The notes under the pieces are model-generated. The model made no database searches, was not told the DNA's origin, and saw only the letters and a list, made by a program, of their open reading frames with translations. Positions 51,044-59,521 of a stretch of DNA of 64,000 nt are shown here, piece by piece. This DNA is from Henriciella sp. AS95 (GTDB taxonomy: Bacteria; Pseudomonadota; Alphaproteobacteria; Caulobacterales; Hyphomonadaceae). The DNA lies in contig NZ_JBBMQM010000001.1 of assembly GCF_038900055.1 (NCBI RefSeq), positions 3,038,001 through 3,102,000 on the forward strand, written 5' to 3'. Numbering within the stretch: the stretch's first letter is position 1; each line of letters opens with the position of its first letter. The position numbers were made by a program, and so were the translations under genes.

Positions 51044-51143
51044 GAAAATGGCTCTATTGCGGCGCCGCGATGAGGGCAATCGGGCAGATCATGACAAATG
51101 AGAAAGGCAACACGACCTGCGATTGCAAGGGCTCAGCGCAGCA

Positions 51144-52577
51144 CTACTGGCTGCCCGGTCCGGACTCCTGCGCCCCTTCCAGCGCGCGAAGGCGCGAGAG
51201 GTTTTCATCGTGGGTCTCCCGGCTGATGCGGTAGAACGAGATGCAGATCAGCATCAGCGTCCACGAGGTCAGCACGCCCAGCGCGTAACCAAGGCCAAGT
51301 GACCGCGTCGAGGTTTCGGACACAAGCTCTGGCGACGTGCCTGCGACGATCCCGGCAATCGAGAGAATGACAGACGCGGTCAGGACGCCGGCGCCCTGCG
51401 AAAGCTTGCGGATGAAGCTGATCCCCGCAAAGAAGATGCCCTCGGACCGCCGCCCCGTCTGGATCTCGCTATCCTCGACAATGTCTGCAACCATTGAAGC
51501 GGCCAGCATCTGATAGGCGATGATCAGCGCCACATCGAAAACGGTGACGCAAAGAACGAAGTAATAAAGCGCTTCGGTCCCGTTCGGCGGCAGCACACCC
51601 AGCAGGCGCAGCAAGACCGGCAGCGGCGCAATCGTGAAAGCGAAAATGCCGGTATAGATCGCCCCGCGTTTCTTCCCGAAGGTCCGCCCGATGACCGGTG
51701 CCAGGACAAGGGCCAGCACGGCCGACAGATACACCGCCACGGTCAGCCCGGCGATCTGCTGCGGATCGAACCCCCAGAAGATCGAGTTGATGTACTGGTT
51801 CAGCGTGGCCGAGATCCCCGTCGCGATGAACCCGCACAGCGTCGCCAGAAAAAGCGCCCTGAAGGACCGATTGGAGATCGTCTCGATGATCTCGCGAAAC
51901 ACCGTCCCAAGCGTGAGCTTTCGCGTATCAGGTGGAGGCTTCAGATGCGGGATGTGGCGATGCGTGCCCAGGGCGCAGATCAGGACCGCTGCGAAAATGC
52001 AGATCGAAGCGACCAGCCCATAAGTATGCCAGCCCGCCAGATTGGTGAAATCGTTCTGCAGCAAAACCCAAAGCAGCAGGATCTGGATCGACAGCCCGCC
52101 GAACCAGGCGAAGAAATAGCGGAACGACATCAGCGACGTGCGCGCGTCGTAGTCCTGCGTCAGCTCAGCTGCCAGCGCAGTGCTGGGCACTTCAAACATG
52201 GTAAAGGCCAGACGCACCAGAATGGTCATCGCCAGCAACCAGGCAAACAGTTCGTTCCCTGCCAGACCCGAAGGCGGATTCCACGTCAGAAAGTATACGA
52301 GCGCAACGGGGATCAGCGCGCCATACATGAAGGGATGACGGCGGCCAAACCTGGTGCGGATATTATCGGACCAGTAGCCCACGACCGGGTCGGAAACCGC
52401 ATCGACGACAAGCGCGAGGATGAGCGCCAGCCCGACCATCGCCGCCGGCACGCCCAGTATCTGGCTGTAGAAAAACAGCAGGAAATAATCGAAGCCGTTA
52501 TTCTTTATGCCTTCGGCAGCCCCGCCGACGCCAAAAGCGAGACGGGTGGCCAAACCGGGTTTTCTGAGCTCTGTCAT
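51144..52577 (-). CDS. MFS sugar:cation symporter-like transporter (GPH family)
   Basis: 477 residues with 12 predicted membrane segments. The N-terminal signature LVVDAVSDPVVGYWSDNIRTRFGRRHPFMYGALIPVALVYFL is the DPxxGxxSDxxxxxxGRRxP pattern of glycoside-pentoside-hexuronide (MelB-like) symporters. MFEVPSTALAAELTQDYDARTSLMSFRYFFAW is the second conserved stretch. Substrate could be a sugar or a related hydrophilic compound; no catabolic genes are next to it. It may be first in a group with the small monooxygenase gene, or a stand-alone gene; 66-100 bases separate it from its neighbours. Confidence 0.9.
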   Translation of the reverse strand: MTELRKPGLATRLAFGVGGAAEGIKNNGFDYFLLFFYSQILGVPAAMVGLALILALVVDAVSDPVVGYWSDNIRTRFGRRHPFMYGALIPVALVYFLTWNPPSGLAGNELFAWLLAMTILVRLAFTMFEVPSTALAAELTQDYDARTSLMSFRYFFAWFGGLSIQILLLWVLLQNDFTNLAGWHTYGLVASICIFAAVLICALGTHRHIPHLKPPPDTRKLTLGTVFREIIETISNRSFRALFLATLCGFIATGISATLNQYINSIFWGFDPQQIAGLTVAVYLSAVLALVLAPVIGRTFGKKRGAIYTGIFAFTIAPLPVLLRLLGVLPPNGTEALYYFVLCVTVFDVALIIAYQMLAASMVADIVEDSEIQTGRRSEGIFFAGISFIRKLSQGAGVLTASVILSIAGIVAGTSPELVSETSTRSLGLGYALGVLTSWTLMLICISFYRISRETHDENLSRLRALEGAQESGPGSQ

Positions 52578-52599
52578 CGCTTGCCCGACGGGTCAGGAC

Positions 52600-52890
52600 T
52601 TACTCGACGATATCGTAGCGCTCAATCTGCGGACGGCCGGCAAGACAGGGGCCGAGCTTCGCGCCGAGCGCCTTGAAATACTCCGTCGCACTGTGCGCAT
52701 TCATGGCGTCTTCATTGGAATATTCTTCCATGAAGATATAGGTCTGCGGATCGTCCTTGGAGCGATAGAGCTGATAGGTCAGCGTACCCTCTTCATTGGC
52801 TTTGACCTTGGACATCAGCTCCTTGCCGACTTCCTCGAACTCAGCATTTTTTCCTTCAGCGACAGTAAGTTTCGCAACGACTCCAATCAT
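52600..52890 (-). CDS. Antibiotic biosynthesis monooxygenase (ABM)-domain protein
   Basis: 96 residues from ATG 52890, preceded by GGGAGGATCC. A dimeric alpha+beta barrel: VVAKLTVAEGKNAEFEEVGKELMSKVKANEEGTLTYQLYRSKDDPQTYIFMEEYSNEDAMNAHSATEYFKALG is the usual ABM/LsrG-like pattern with the conserved E(G)xxxYxL and HxxxxYF features. Small ABM proteins are cofactor-free quinol monooxygenases, or have unidentified substrates. It is 77 bases from the RidA gene and 22 from the symporter gene; possibly in one transcript. Confidence 0.9.
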   Translation of the reverse strand: MIGVVAKLTVAEGKNAEFEEVGKELMSKVKANEEGTLTYQLYRSKDDPQTYIFMEEYSNEDAMNAHSATEYFKALGAKLGPCLAGRPQIERYDIVE

Positions 52891-52966
52891 ATGGATCCTC
52901 CCTGATTTTGCGTGACAATAGCCGACTCTATCGAACCTACAAGCCATCGCAGCGCCCGACGCAACG

Positions 52967-53353
52967 TCAGCCCCTGAACGCCGTCACTTCAATTTCGATT
53001 TTCATTTCAGGCTCGATCAGCCCTGCAATCACCATGGTCGCGGCAGGCCGGATTTCGCCGAGCGCGGCTTCAAGTTCAGGCCGGATGTCCGGGACAAGGT
53101 CCCTTCTGACCACCGTATACTGAACGCGGGCAACGTCGCTCATGACGAACCCGGCCTCAGCCAGGACAGACCGGATCGTCGCAAAGCAGTTGCGCGCCTG
53201 TACACCTGCATCCTCCGGCATGGTCATCGTGGTATAGTCATAGCCGGTCACGCCCGAGACAAAGCACCAGTCGCCTTGCACGACGGCCCGCGAATATCCC
53301 ATGGTCTTTTCGAAGGGTGAGCCCGTTGAGATCAGCCGGCGGGGTGATGGCAT
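52967..53353 (-). CDS. RidA-family (YjgF/YER057c/UK114) protein
   Basis: 128 residues. GSPFEKTMGYSRAVVQGDWCFVSGVTGYD is the N-terminal beta-sheet pattern, QARNCFATIRSVLAEAGFVMSDVARVQYTVV the amphipathic helix, and IRPAATMVIAGLIEPEMKIEIEVTAFRG the C-terminal signature (RPAAT then EIExTA). Archetypal RidA hydrolyses reactive enamine/imine intermediates and needs the Arg in the RPA motif, which is present here. It is directly downstream of the enoyl-CoA hydratase gene (three-base gap). The exact subfamily cannot be determined. Confidence 0.92.
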   Translation of the reverse strand: MPSPRRLISTGSPFEKTMGYSRAVVQGDWCFVSGVTGYDYTTMTMPEDAGVQARNCFATIRSVLAEAGFVMSDVARVQYTVVRRDLVPDIRPELEAALGEIRPAATMVIAGLIEPEMKIEIEVTAFRG

Positions 53354-53356
53354 GGC

Positions 53357-54154
53357 CTATTTGCCTTCAAATTTCGGCGTGCGCTTTTCAAGGATGGCGT
53401 GGACACCTTCCATATGGTCTTCAGTCTCATGCATCAGCGCCTGGGCGGCCGCCGACATCTCCATGATCGTGTCATAGGAGGCAGTCGCACCGTGACGCAG
53501 AAGCGTCTTGGCGAGACGGAGCGATTGCGGCGGCTGCATGGCCATCCGGTCAGCCAGCGCATAAGCCGAATCCATCAGCGCTTCGGCTGTGTGGACCTCG
53601 GAGACGAGGCCCCAGTCGAGCGCGGTTTGAGCGTCGATCACATCGCCGGTGAACAGGAGCTGGGCCGCCCGCGCCTGGCCGATGATACGCGGCAGCAGCC
53701 ACGCCCCGCCATCGCCCGGGATCAGGCCAAGCTTCAGGAAGGTCACGCCAAACTTTGCCTTGTCGGATGCGATGCGGACATCGGCCATGCAGGCGACATC
53801 GCACCCCAGGCCAATCGCCGCGCCATTCACGGCTGAAATGAGTGGCACTTCAAGGTTGTAAAGCGACTTCACAATCATGTGGATGTTGCGGCGATAGCCC
53901 TGGCGCACGTCATAGGGGCTGCCGCCGAAGGCGCCGGTCTTGTCGCGCATGGCCTTGACGTCGCCCCCTGCCGAGAAGGCCCGGCCTTCGCCAGTGAGAA
54001 CGGCAACGCGAATGGCTGGATCAGCTTCGATTTCGGCGCAGGCTGCGGCGACGTCAGGGCCATCGCCCTCCTGGCCGAGCGCATTCATCATATCAGGACG
54101 CGTCAGCGTCAGCGTCGCGATTGAACCATTCTTCTCGAGTTTGATGACTGACAT
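53357..54154 (-). CDS. Enoyl-CoA hydratase/isomerase-family (crotonase) protein
   Basis: 265 residues. The crotonase fold shows as LTLTRPDMMNALGQEG, GRAFSAGGDVKAM (oxyanion-hole region), SAVNGAAIGLGCDVACMADVRIASDKAKFGVTFLKLGLIPGDGGAWLLPRIIGQARAAQLLFTGDVIDAQTALDWGLVSEVH. The IPGDGGAWLLPR segment replaces the usual IPGxGGTQRLPR, so the second catalytic glutamate position may differ from the standard hydratase. It is a cytosolic enzyme of fatty-acid or aromatic acyl-CoA degradation. It is the first gene of a short operon with RidA. Confidence 0.93.
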   Translation of the reverse strand: MSVIKLEKNGSIATLTLTRPDMMNALGQEGDGPDVAAACAEIEADPAIRVAVLTGEGRAFSAGGDVKAMRDKTGAFGGSPYDVRQGYRRNIHMIVKSLYNLEVPLISAVNGAAIGLGCDVACMADVRIASDKAKFGVTFLKLGLIPGDGGAWLLPRIIGQARAAQLLFTGDVIDAQTALDWGLVSEVHTAEALMDSAYALADRMAMQPPQSLRLAKTLLRHGATASYDTIMEMSAAAQALMHETEDHMEGVHAILEKRTPKFEGK

Positions 54155-54316
54155 TTGGCTATCTTCCCTTGAGATGACTTAAGTTTGCGAGTTTCAGTGG
54201 CACCCCGGCCTGCATCTGTCGAGGGCCGCCAACGCAAAATATTTTAGCGACAGCTGCATCCAATCGCGCGGCTCGCTGCATCATGGAAGACATGAATTTC
54301 TAACGCCGGAGCATCC

Positions 54317-55141
54317 ATGCGACTAACCGCCTTTATCGCCGCCGCCCTGATCCTGCTGTTGCCTGTCAGCGCGCAAGACGAGAAACCAAAGCCCGAACCG
54401 ATCCAGGTCCTGCTGCTTGGTACGTATCACATGGCCAATCCGGGCCAGGATCTGGTCAATGCCGAAGCGGAGGACGTCACCACACCCAGGCGCCAGGCCG
54501 AACTGGAAGCGCTGGCGGCGCGGCTGGCGGAATTTGCACCGACGGTCATCGCCGTCGAGCGTGAGCCGACGGAGCCGAGCCTGATCGATCCGGCCTATGA
54601 AACCTTCACGCGCGAGGACCTCAAGACCAGCCGCAATGAGCGCGCGCAGATCGGATATCGGCTCGCCTCCGATCTTGGCCTCGAACATGTTTACGCCGTC
54701 GATGTCGGCGAAGGCGAGATTTCCTTTTTCCCCTTCGACGAGGTTCAGGCTTACGAAGAAAAGTATGGGCCGGAGGGCAAGACTGAAGAGCTTGTTGGCT
54801 GGATCTCGACCGTGATGGAAGACTTCTCTGAGATGCAGGAGACCGCGACCATTTCAGAGCTGCTCGCCTGGCAGAACGATGCCGATCGCACCACAGAGCA
54901 GCAGCAGGTCTTCTATTACGGCCTGATGGACATGGCGAATAGCGAGGACAAGCCCGGCGCGCGCCTCAATTATGGCTGGTATGCCCGCAATGCGCTGATC
55001 TTCGCCAATGTCACGCGCGTGGCCAAACCGGGCGACCGGGTGCTGCTCATCTATGGTGCAGGCCACAATTACTGGCTCCGCCACTTCGCGCAGAACACGC
55101 CCGGATTCGAATACGTCGATCCGATGCCCTATTTGCGGTAA
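54317..55141 (+). CDS. Exported DUF5694-type protein
   Basis: 274 residues with a signal peptide MRLTAFIAAALILLLPVSAQ. The mature protein has IQVLLLGTYHMANPGQDLVNAEAEDVTTPRRQAELEAL, VIAVEREPT, YGWYARNALIFANVTRVAKPGDRVLLIYGAGHNYWLRHFAQNTPGFEYVDPMPYL, which is the DUF5694 pattern. The family is weakly related to the TraB/ChaN-like proteins with a conserved Gly-x-x-His and GAGH motif, which in TraB homologues binds metal. No enzyme activity is known. The gene overlaps the convergent DUF1579-like gene by 13 bases. Confidence 0.85.
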   Translation: MRLTAFIAAALILLLPVSAQDEKPKPEPIQVLLLGTYHMANPGQDLVNAEAEDVTTPRRQAELEALAARLAEFAPTVIAVEREPTEPSLIDPAYETFTREDLKTSRNERAQIGYRLASDLGLEHVYAVDVGEGEISFFPFDEVQAYEEKYGPEGKTEELVGWISTVMEDFSEMQETATISELLAWQNDADRTTEQQQVFYYGLMDMANSEDKPGARLNYGWYARNALIFANVTRVAKPGDRVLLIYGAGHNYWLRHFAQNTPGFEYVDPMPYLR

Positions 55142-55650
55142 ATGCCGACGAACCAGTCATCCCACTCATTGGTGTCTGGATTATACTGCTCGAAATGCTG
55201 GCGCACGGAGCCGTCATCATTGGGCGTCCACTCGCCGCGAAAGGGGAACTTGTCACCGTTGCGATAGGAAATCTCGCCTTCGAGCACCATCTGGCCGCGC
55301 TGGTTGATGCCGCCCTCATAGTCGATCATCGCGCCTGGACTGACCCAGACCTGACGCCACATGCCGCTGACCGGATTGAAGTAATTGTAGCTTTGCCCGG
55401 TTGATCCTTCTGCGCCGGTCCAGCGCTCGACAATGAGACAGCCATTTTCCTCGCTGGTGATGACGTTTGTGCCAGCGAGGACATCGACAGGGTCTTTCAC
55501 CGTCCACTCACCGAGCCAGAAATCAAAAGCCCTGTAGGGCTCTGAACTGCAAGGGGAAGGCTTGGACGCCTCCGTTGCATCGTCTTCCTGCGCATACGCA
55601 CCGCCCGCACACATCAACAGGCTGGCGATCAGGGCTTGTTTCAGTCTCAT
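55129..55650 (-). CDS. Exported DUF1579-like protein
   Basis: 173 residues with a signal peptide MRLKQALIASLLMCAGGAYAQ. The mature protein starts with a cysteine-containing acidic stretch and then AFDFWLGEWTVKDPVDVLAGTNVITSEENGCLIVERWTGAEGSTGQSYNYFNPVSGMWRQVWVSP, followed by beta-rich repeats ending WDDWFVGIYRK. FWLGEWTV and ENGCLI are typical of the DUF1579 beta-barrel family (calycin-like). Role unknown; the fold could carry a lipophilic ligand. It lies between two terminators, thus monocistronic. Confidence 0.8.
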   Translation of the reverse strand: MRLKQALIASLLMCAGGAYAQEDDATEASKPSPCSSEPYRAFDFWLGEWTVKDPVDVLAGTNVITSEENGCLIVERWTGAEGSTGQSYNYFNPVSGMWRQVWVSPGAMIDYEGGINQRGQMVLEGEISYRNGDKFPFRGEWTPNDDGSVRQHFEQYNPDTNEWDDWFVGIYRK

Positions 55651-55661
55651 CTGGTCTCCTC

Positions 55662-55704
55662 CAAAACAAAGCCCCCGCCTCGCCAGTGTGGCAGGACGGG
55701 GGCT
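55662..55704 (-). terminator. Intrinsic terminator of the acyl-CoA dehydrogenase operon
   Basis: Read on the minus strand, AGCCCCCG (55704-55697) pairs with CGGGGGCT (55677-55670), with further inner pairing. It is followed by TTGTTTTGG. It is 30 bases after the stop at 55734 and before the separate DUF1579-like gene. Confidence 0.8.
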
Positions 55705-55733
55705 AACGTCAATGTTTCGAAGGAATTGACGGA

Positions 55734-56891
55734 CTATTCAGCGGCCACTTTCAGCTCGCCTGAGCTGAGCGATGTGTAACGGCGCAGATGGAAGTCGACA
55801 TTTCCATATTCGCTGTCGATCATCGTCATGCGCTTGAAATAGTGGCCGACGGCAAGCTCATCGGTCATGCCCATGCCGCCATGGATTTGGATCGCTTCCT
55901 GTCCGACGAAACGGCCACCCTGCCCGATGCGGACCTTGGCTGCCGACACGGCTTTCTTGCGGGTTGTCTCGTCTTCGTCGAGTTTCAGCGTCGCCATGTA
56001 GGTCATGGAGATCGACTGCTCGTGCTCCATGAACATGTCGACCATACGGTGCTGCAGGACCTGGAACTTGCCGATCGCAACGCCGAACTGCTTGCGTTGC
56101 TTGGAATATTCAACCGTCATCTGGTGAGCGACGCCCATGGCGCCCATGGCTTCGGCACAGACGGCAACGGTTGCCTCGTCGACGACTTGCTCGATCAGCG
56201 GCAGCGCATTGCCCTCTTCGCCGATGAGATTGGCGGCCGGAACCGACACGTTCTCGAAGTAGATCTCCGACGCACGGCGGCCATCGACGGTTGGGTAATC
56301 GCGGGTCGTGATACCGTCAGCGTCCTTCTCGACGATGAATACCGAGATGCCGTCCTTGTCGCGGCGGTCGCCAGACGTACGCGCGGTCACGATGAGGTGG
56401 CTCGCCCATGGCGCGCCGATGACGACGGCCTTGTGGCCGTTGAGCGTATAGCTGTCGCCGTCTTTCTTGGCGGTGGTCTCAAGGTCTGCGAGGTTATAGC
56501 GGCCGCGTGGCTCAGCATAGGCGAAGGCGAACACCCGTTCGCCGCCAATGATGGCCTCAAGATGCTCTGACTTCTGCTCAGCCGTTCCGGCATGCTTGAG
56601 GAACCCGCCCGCACAAATGATTGTCGGGACATAAGGCTCGATGACGAGCGCCTTGCCGAATTCTTCCATGATGACCATTGAGTCGATCGCGCTGCCACCA
56701 AGGCCGCCATCGTCCTCAGAGAAAGGCGCCGCGAGCAGGCCGAGCTCTGCAAACTGCTGCCACATCTCCGGGCGCCAGCCAGTGTCGCTTTCAACGACCT
56801 TGCGGCGCGTGTCGAAGTCATACTGATCGCGAAGCAGCCGTGCGAGGCTATCGCGGATCATGGTCTGCTCTTCTGAAAAATTGAAATCCAT
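55734..56891 (-). CDS. Acyl-CoA dehydrogenase, second of operon
   Basis: 385 residues. It starts MDFNFSEEQTMIRDSLARLL and has the FAD and substrate-binding phrases AFAYAEPRGRYNL, HKAVVIGAPWASHLIVTA, VDEATVAVCAEAMGAMGVAHQMTVEYSKQRKQFGVAIGKFQVLQHRMVDM and IQIHGGMGMTDELAVGHYFKRM. The usual catalytic-glutamate region near the C-terminus (GxNEI) is not evident, which fits the non-catalytic or partner subunit of heterotetrameric acyl-CoA dehydrogenases. A different acyl-CoA dehydrogenase gene starts the same operon. It is probably an alpha2beta2-type pair, for sterol, bile-acid or branched acyl-CoA; substrate unproven. Confidence 0.93.
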   Translation of the reverse strand: MDFNFSEEQTMIRDSLARLLRDQYDFDTRRKVVESDTGWRPEMWQQFAELGLLAAPFSEDDGGLGGSAIDSMVIMEEFGKALVIEPYVPTIICAGGFLKHAGTAEQKSEHLEAIIGGERVFAFAYAEPRGRYNLADLETTAKKDGDSYTLNGHKAVVIGAPWASHLIVTARTSGDRRDKDGISVFIVEKDADGITTRDYPTVDGRRASEIYFENVSVPAANLIGEEGNALPLIEQVVDEATVAVCAEAMGAMGVAHQMTVEYSKQRKQFGVAIGKFQVLQHRMVDMFMEHEQSISMTYMATLKLDEDETTRKKAVSAAKVRIGQGGRFVGQEAIQIHGGMGMTDELAVGHYFKRMTMIDSEYGNVDFHLRRYTSLSSGELKVAAE

Positions 56892-56931
56892 ACTCTAGTT
56901 TCTCCCGTAAATTCGCAGCGTTTCCGCCGAG

Positions 56932-57573
56932 TTATTCAATCAGGCTGGCGCAGGTGCCCAGCTCTTTCGCTTCAAGATCTTCTGGTGTTGGCCCAGCCGC
57001 ATTTGAGTTGACCGCCATGAGCCGATCCTCGCCTTCGGCTTCGGCCCAGATAAAATTCGCGATCATCGGATAGTCCGGCAGGACTGTGGAGACTTCGATC
57101 GCTCCGTCATACTCCACATCGACCGTCCAGGCCTTGCGGTTTTCGCCCATGAAGAAGAATTCGGTTTCCTCCTTCACGGTCACTTTTCCCGGACGCTCCC
57201 CGGCTACAGCCGCCGTATCACCAGGCTTGAGCGGCCACATCGCTGCCAGAGCGGCTCGGTCTTCGGCGGAAGGCATGGTTTCGTCGCAGAACCGCACGAA
57301 CAGGCCGGAAAACTCAGCAAAGGAAGACGCAGCAGATTGATCTTCTTCTTCCTCAGTCCAGACTTCCCCGCCAGCCGGCTCGAAGAGGACAAAGTCCTCG
57401 CCGACGGCGATGACCCTGGCGCGATAGCTGGATTGAGCCCCCTCATAGCTGCTTGACCAATAGGTCATCGACCCCGGCTTGAGCGGCTTTACCTCTGCGC
57501 TGGCCGAAGCGGCAAATATAAAACCTGCCCCTATAAACGCCAGCTTCGCGCAAAGACTGGTTCTGCCCCTCAT
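56932..57573 (-). CDS. Exported protein, downstream member of a divergent tandem pair
   Basis: 213 residues from ATG 57573 (ATGA overlap with the upstream gene). A signal peptide MRGRTSLCAKLAFIGAGFIF ends at ASASA. The mature protein begins EVKPLKPGSMTYWSSSYEGA, then GEDFVLFEPAGG, EFSGLFVRFCDETMPSAEDRAALAAMWPLKPGDT and a final LEAKELGTCASLIE. The two cysteines (FCDE and GTCAS) are conserved in the upstream protein as QTCADP and GYCSE, so both are diverged copies of one gene. Periplasmic, unknown function. The position between two acyl-CoA dehydrogenase genes is unusual. Confidence 0.75.
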   Translation of the reverse strand: MRGRTSLCAKLAFIGAGFIFAASASAEVKPLKPGSMTYWSSSYEGAQSSYRARVIAVGEDFVLFEPAGGEVWTEEEEDQSAASSFAEFSGLFVRFCDETMPSAEDRAALAAMWPLKPGDTAAVAGERPGKVTVKEETEFFFMGENRKAWTVDVEYDGAIEVSTVLPDYPMIANFIWAEAEGEDRLMAVNSNAAGPTPEDLEAKELGTCASLIE

Positions 57574-58190
57574 TGTTTCACAAGCTCCGAGCAATAGCCG
57601 AGATTATTGAGCTCCATGTCCGTACCCGCTCCGCCTTCCGGTTCGACCAGGTCGATGACGCGCCCATTTTCGCCGCCCGGCCAATCCATTCCGATCGGAA
57701 TGCTGTAATCCTCCGACACCAGAAATTGCAGATCGGCAGAGCCAAGCTTACCTCGAACGCGGAACACCGATTGCTGCCCTGGCCGGGACACGAGAAAGTC
57801 GACATTCTCTTTCGCCTGAACCATATAGCGTGAAGGCGTCGGCCCGGTGCGGACCGATGCTGACGACCCCGATAACAACGGCCAGATCGCCATCAGCGCC
57901 GAGCGGTCATCCTCATCCGGCAACGGATCGGCGCAGGTCTGTGCATGCACGCCTGCAAACTCCACGACATATTGCTCAGGCGTGTCAGCGGCATAGCGAA
58001 TGTCAGGCTGGTAGATCACAAAGTCATCTCCGCTTGCCACGATCTCGCTAAGGCGCGTGAAGCTTTCATTCTCGAACTGATAACTCCAGGTGATCAGCGT
58101 TCCTGCGGATGGCGGATTATAGGCCGATTGGGCGAAGCTCACCGTCGCTGTCATCGCGCATGCAACTGTCATGATGACGCTTCGCCGCAT
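57570..58190 (-). CDS. Exported protein, upstream member of a divergent tandem pair
   Basis: 206 residues. A signal peptide MRRSVIMTVACAMTATVSFAQ precedes a mature part starting SAYNPPSAGTLITWSYQFENES. GDDFVIYQPD, EFAGVHAQTCADPLPDEDDRSALMAIWPLLSGSSASVR and MELNNLGYCSELVKQ match, motif by motif, the protein encoded just downstream. Beta-rich, with a conserved WPL element after DRxAL and two cysteines that may form a disulfide. No family or enzyme motif recognised. Ten bases separate it from the acyl-CoA dehydrogenase gene upstream. Confidence 0.75.
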   Translation of the reverse strand: MRRSVIMTVACAMTATVSFAQSAYNPPSAGTLITWSYQFENESFTRLSEIVASGDDFVIYQPDIRYAADTPEQYVVEFAGVHAQTCADPLPDEDDRSALMAIWPLLSGSSASVRTGPTPSRYMVQAKENVDFLVSRPGQQSVFRVRGKLGSADLQFLVSEDYSIPIGMDWPGGENGRVIDLVEPEGGAGTDMELNNLGYCSELVKQ

Positions 58191-58200
58191 TGGTCTGTCC

Positions 58201-59397
58201 TTAGAGCCCCAGGATCATCTTGGTGATGATGTTGCGCTGAATCTCGTTTGAGCCGCCATAGATCGACGTCTTCCGCATGTTGAAATAGGTCGGCGCCGCA
58301 TGGTGCGCGTAATCTGGACCAATCGGGAATTCGTTCGAACCGTCCTGCGGGAAACCGCGGTAATACGGATGACCGTAATGGCCTACCGCTTCCAGGGTGA
58401 GTTCCGTCAGACGCTGCTGGATTTCGGTGCCCTTCACCTTGAGGATGGAGCTCTCCGGACCAGGGCCCTTGCCGGCCGCTTCGCTCGCGAGCGTGCGCAG
58501 CTCGGTGAACTCAAGCGCCGTGAGGTCGATTTCGAGCTGGCTGATCTTGCTCAGGAACTCGTCATTCTCGATGAGCGGCTTGCCGTCGAGCAGCTCCGTC
58601 GACGCGATCTGGCGAAGCTTTTCAACGCCGCGCTTGGAGCGGGCAACGCCGGCAATGCCGGAGCGTTCATGGGCGAGCAGGAATTTCGCGTAGGTCCAGC
58701 CCTTATTCTCTTCGCCGACACGGTTCTCGACAGGAACGCGCACGTCCGTCAGCCATGTCTCGTTGACTTCGTAACCGCCATCGATGGTCTTGATCGGCTT
58801 TACCTCGATACCCGGCGTGTTCATGTCAGCCAGGATGAAGCTGATCCCTTCTTGAGGCTTGGCGGCGTCCGGGTCCGTGCGGCACAGGAAGAAGCCCCAG
58901 TCGGCGTGCTGTGCGAGCGTGGTCCAGGTTTTCTGGCCGTTGATCACGTATTCGTCGCCATCGCGGACCGCCGTGGTCTTGACGGAGGCGAGGTCAGAAC
59001 CGGCACCCGGCTCGGAATAGCCCTGACACCACCAGACTTTGCCTTCGCGAATGCCCGGCAGGTGCTTGGCTTTCATTTCTTCCGAACCAAACGTGTAGAT
59101 GACGGGTCCCACCATCGAGGCGCCGAAAGGCAGCGGCATGATCGTGTCCATGCGGGCGTTTTCTTCCGACCAGATATAGCGCTGGGTGGAGGTCCAGCCG
59201 GTGCCACCATATTTTTCAGGCCAGGCCGGAACGGACCATCCCTTTTCACCCAGGATCTGGTGCCAGGCGAGCATGTCTTCCTTGCTCAGATCCTCGCGCG
59301 CGCCAACGCCGCGCAAATGTTCAGGATGGTTCTCTTCAATAAAAGCACGGACTTCCTTGCGGAAGGCCACTTCCTCCGGGGTGAATTCGAGATTCAT
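58201..59397 (-). CDS. Acyl-CoA dehydrogenase, first of operon
   Basis: 398 residues, MNLEFTPEEVAFRKEVRAFIEENHP at the start. WCQGYSEPGAGSDLASVKTTAVRDGDEYVINGQKTWTTLAQHADW is the FAD-binding and active-site stretch. FLLAHERSGIAGVARSKRGVEKL and TYFNMRKTSIYGGSNEIQRNIITKMILGL complete it, with the conserved GGSNEIQRN C-terminal signature. It oxidises acyl-CoA to enoyl-CoA. First gene of a minus-strand operon with two exported proteins and another acyl-CoA dehydrogenase. The two enzymes are only partly similar, consistent with heteromeric partners. A TTTAC-type inverted repeat lies upstream at 59466-59487. Confidence 0.95.
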   Translation of the reverse strand: MNLEFTPEEVAFRKEVRAFIEENHPEHLRGVGAREDLSKEDMLAWHQILGEKGWSVPAWPEKYGGTGWTSTQRYIWSEENARMDTIMPLPFGASMVGPVIYTFGSEEMKAKHLPGIREGKVWWCQGYSEPGAGSDLASVKTTAVRDGDEYVINGQKTWTTLAQHADWGFFLCRTDPDAAKPQEGISFILADMNTPGIEVKPIKTIDGGYEVNETWLTDVRVPVENRVGEENKGWTYAKFLLAHERSGIAGVARSKRGVEKLRQIASTELLDGKPLIENDEFLSKISQLEIDLTALEFTELRTLASEAAGKGPGPESSILKVKGTEIQQRLTELTLEAVGHYGHPYYRGFPQDGSNEFPIGPDYAHHAAPTYFNMRKTSIYGGSNEIQRNIITKMILGL

Positions 59398-59465
59398 TTG
59401 CGGCTCCTCAGATTATTTTATGTTGCCTTGCGCGTCTTGTGCATTCGGCTCGCTCTGAAAGCAAG

Positions 59466-59487
59466 TTTACCTAAACGTCAACGTAAA
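59466..59487. promoter_or_regulatory. TTTAC...GTAAA imperfect palindrome upstream of acyl-CoA dehydrogenase operon
   Basis: TTTAC (59466-59470) and GTAAA (59483-59487) are exact arms around AACGTCAACG. The layout recalls operators of acyl-CoA-pathway regulators such as the LiuR/MerR type (TTTACGT-like). No such regulator gene is in the window. It lies 69-90 bases upstream of the start. Confidence 0.4.
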
Positions 59488-59521
59488 GCTTGTCGCACCC
59501 AAACGGTGCGATTCAGGCCTC

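Noticed and set aside
48257-51073. 938-codon open frame on the plus strand
   Set aside because: It lies opposite the S9 peptidase and DegP genes, both with complete active sites. Long antisense frames are expected in high-GC DNA, and this one has a basic, Arg/His/Ile-rich composition with no recognisable domain.
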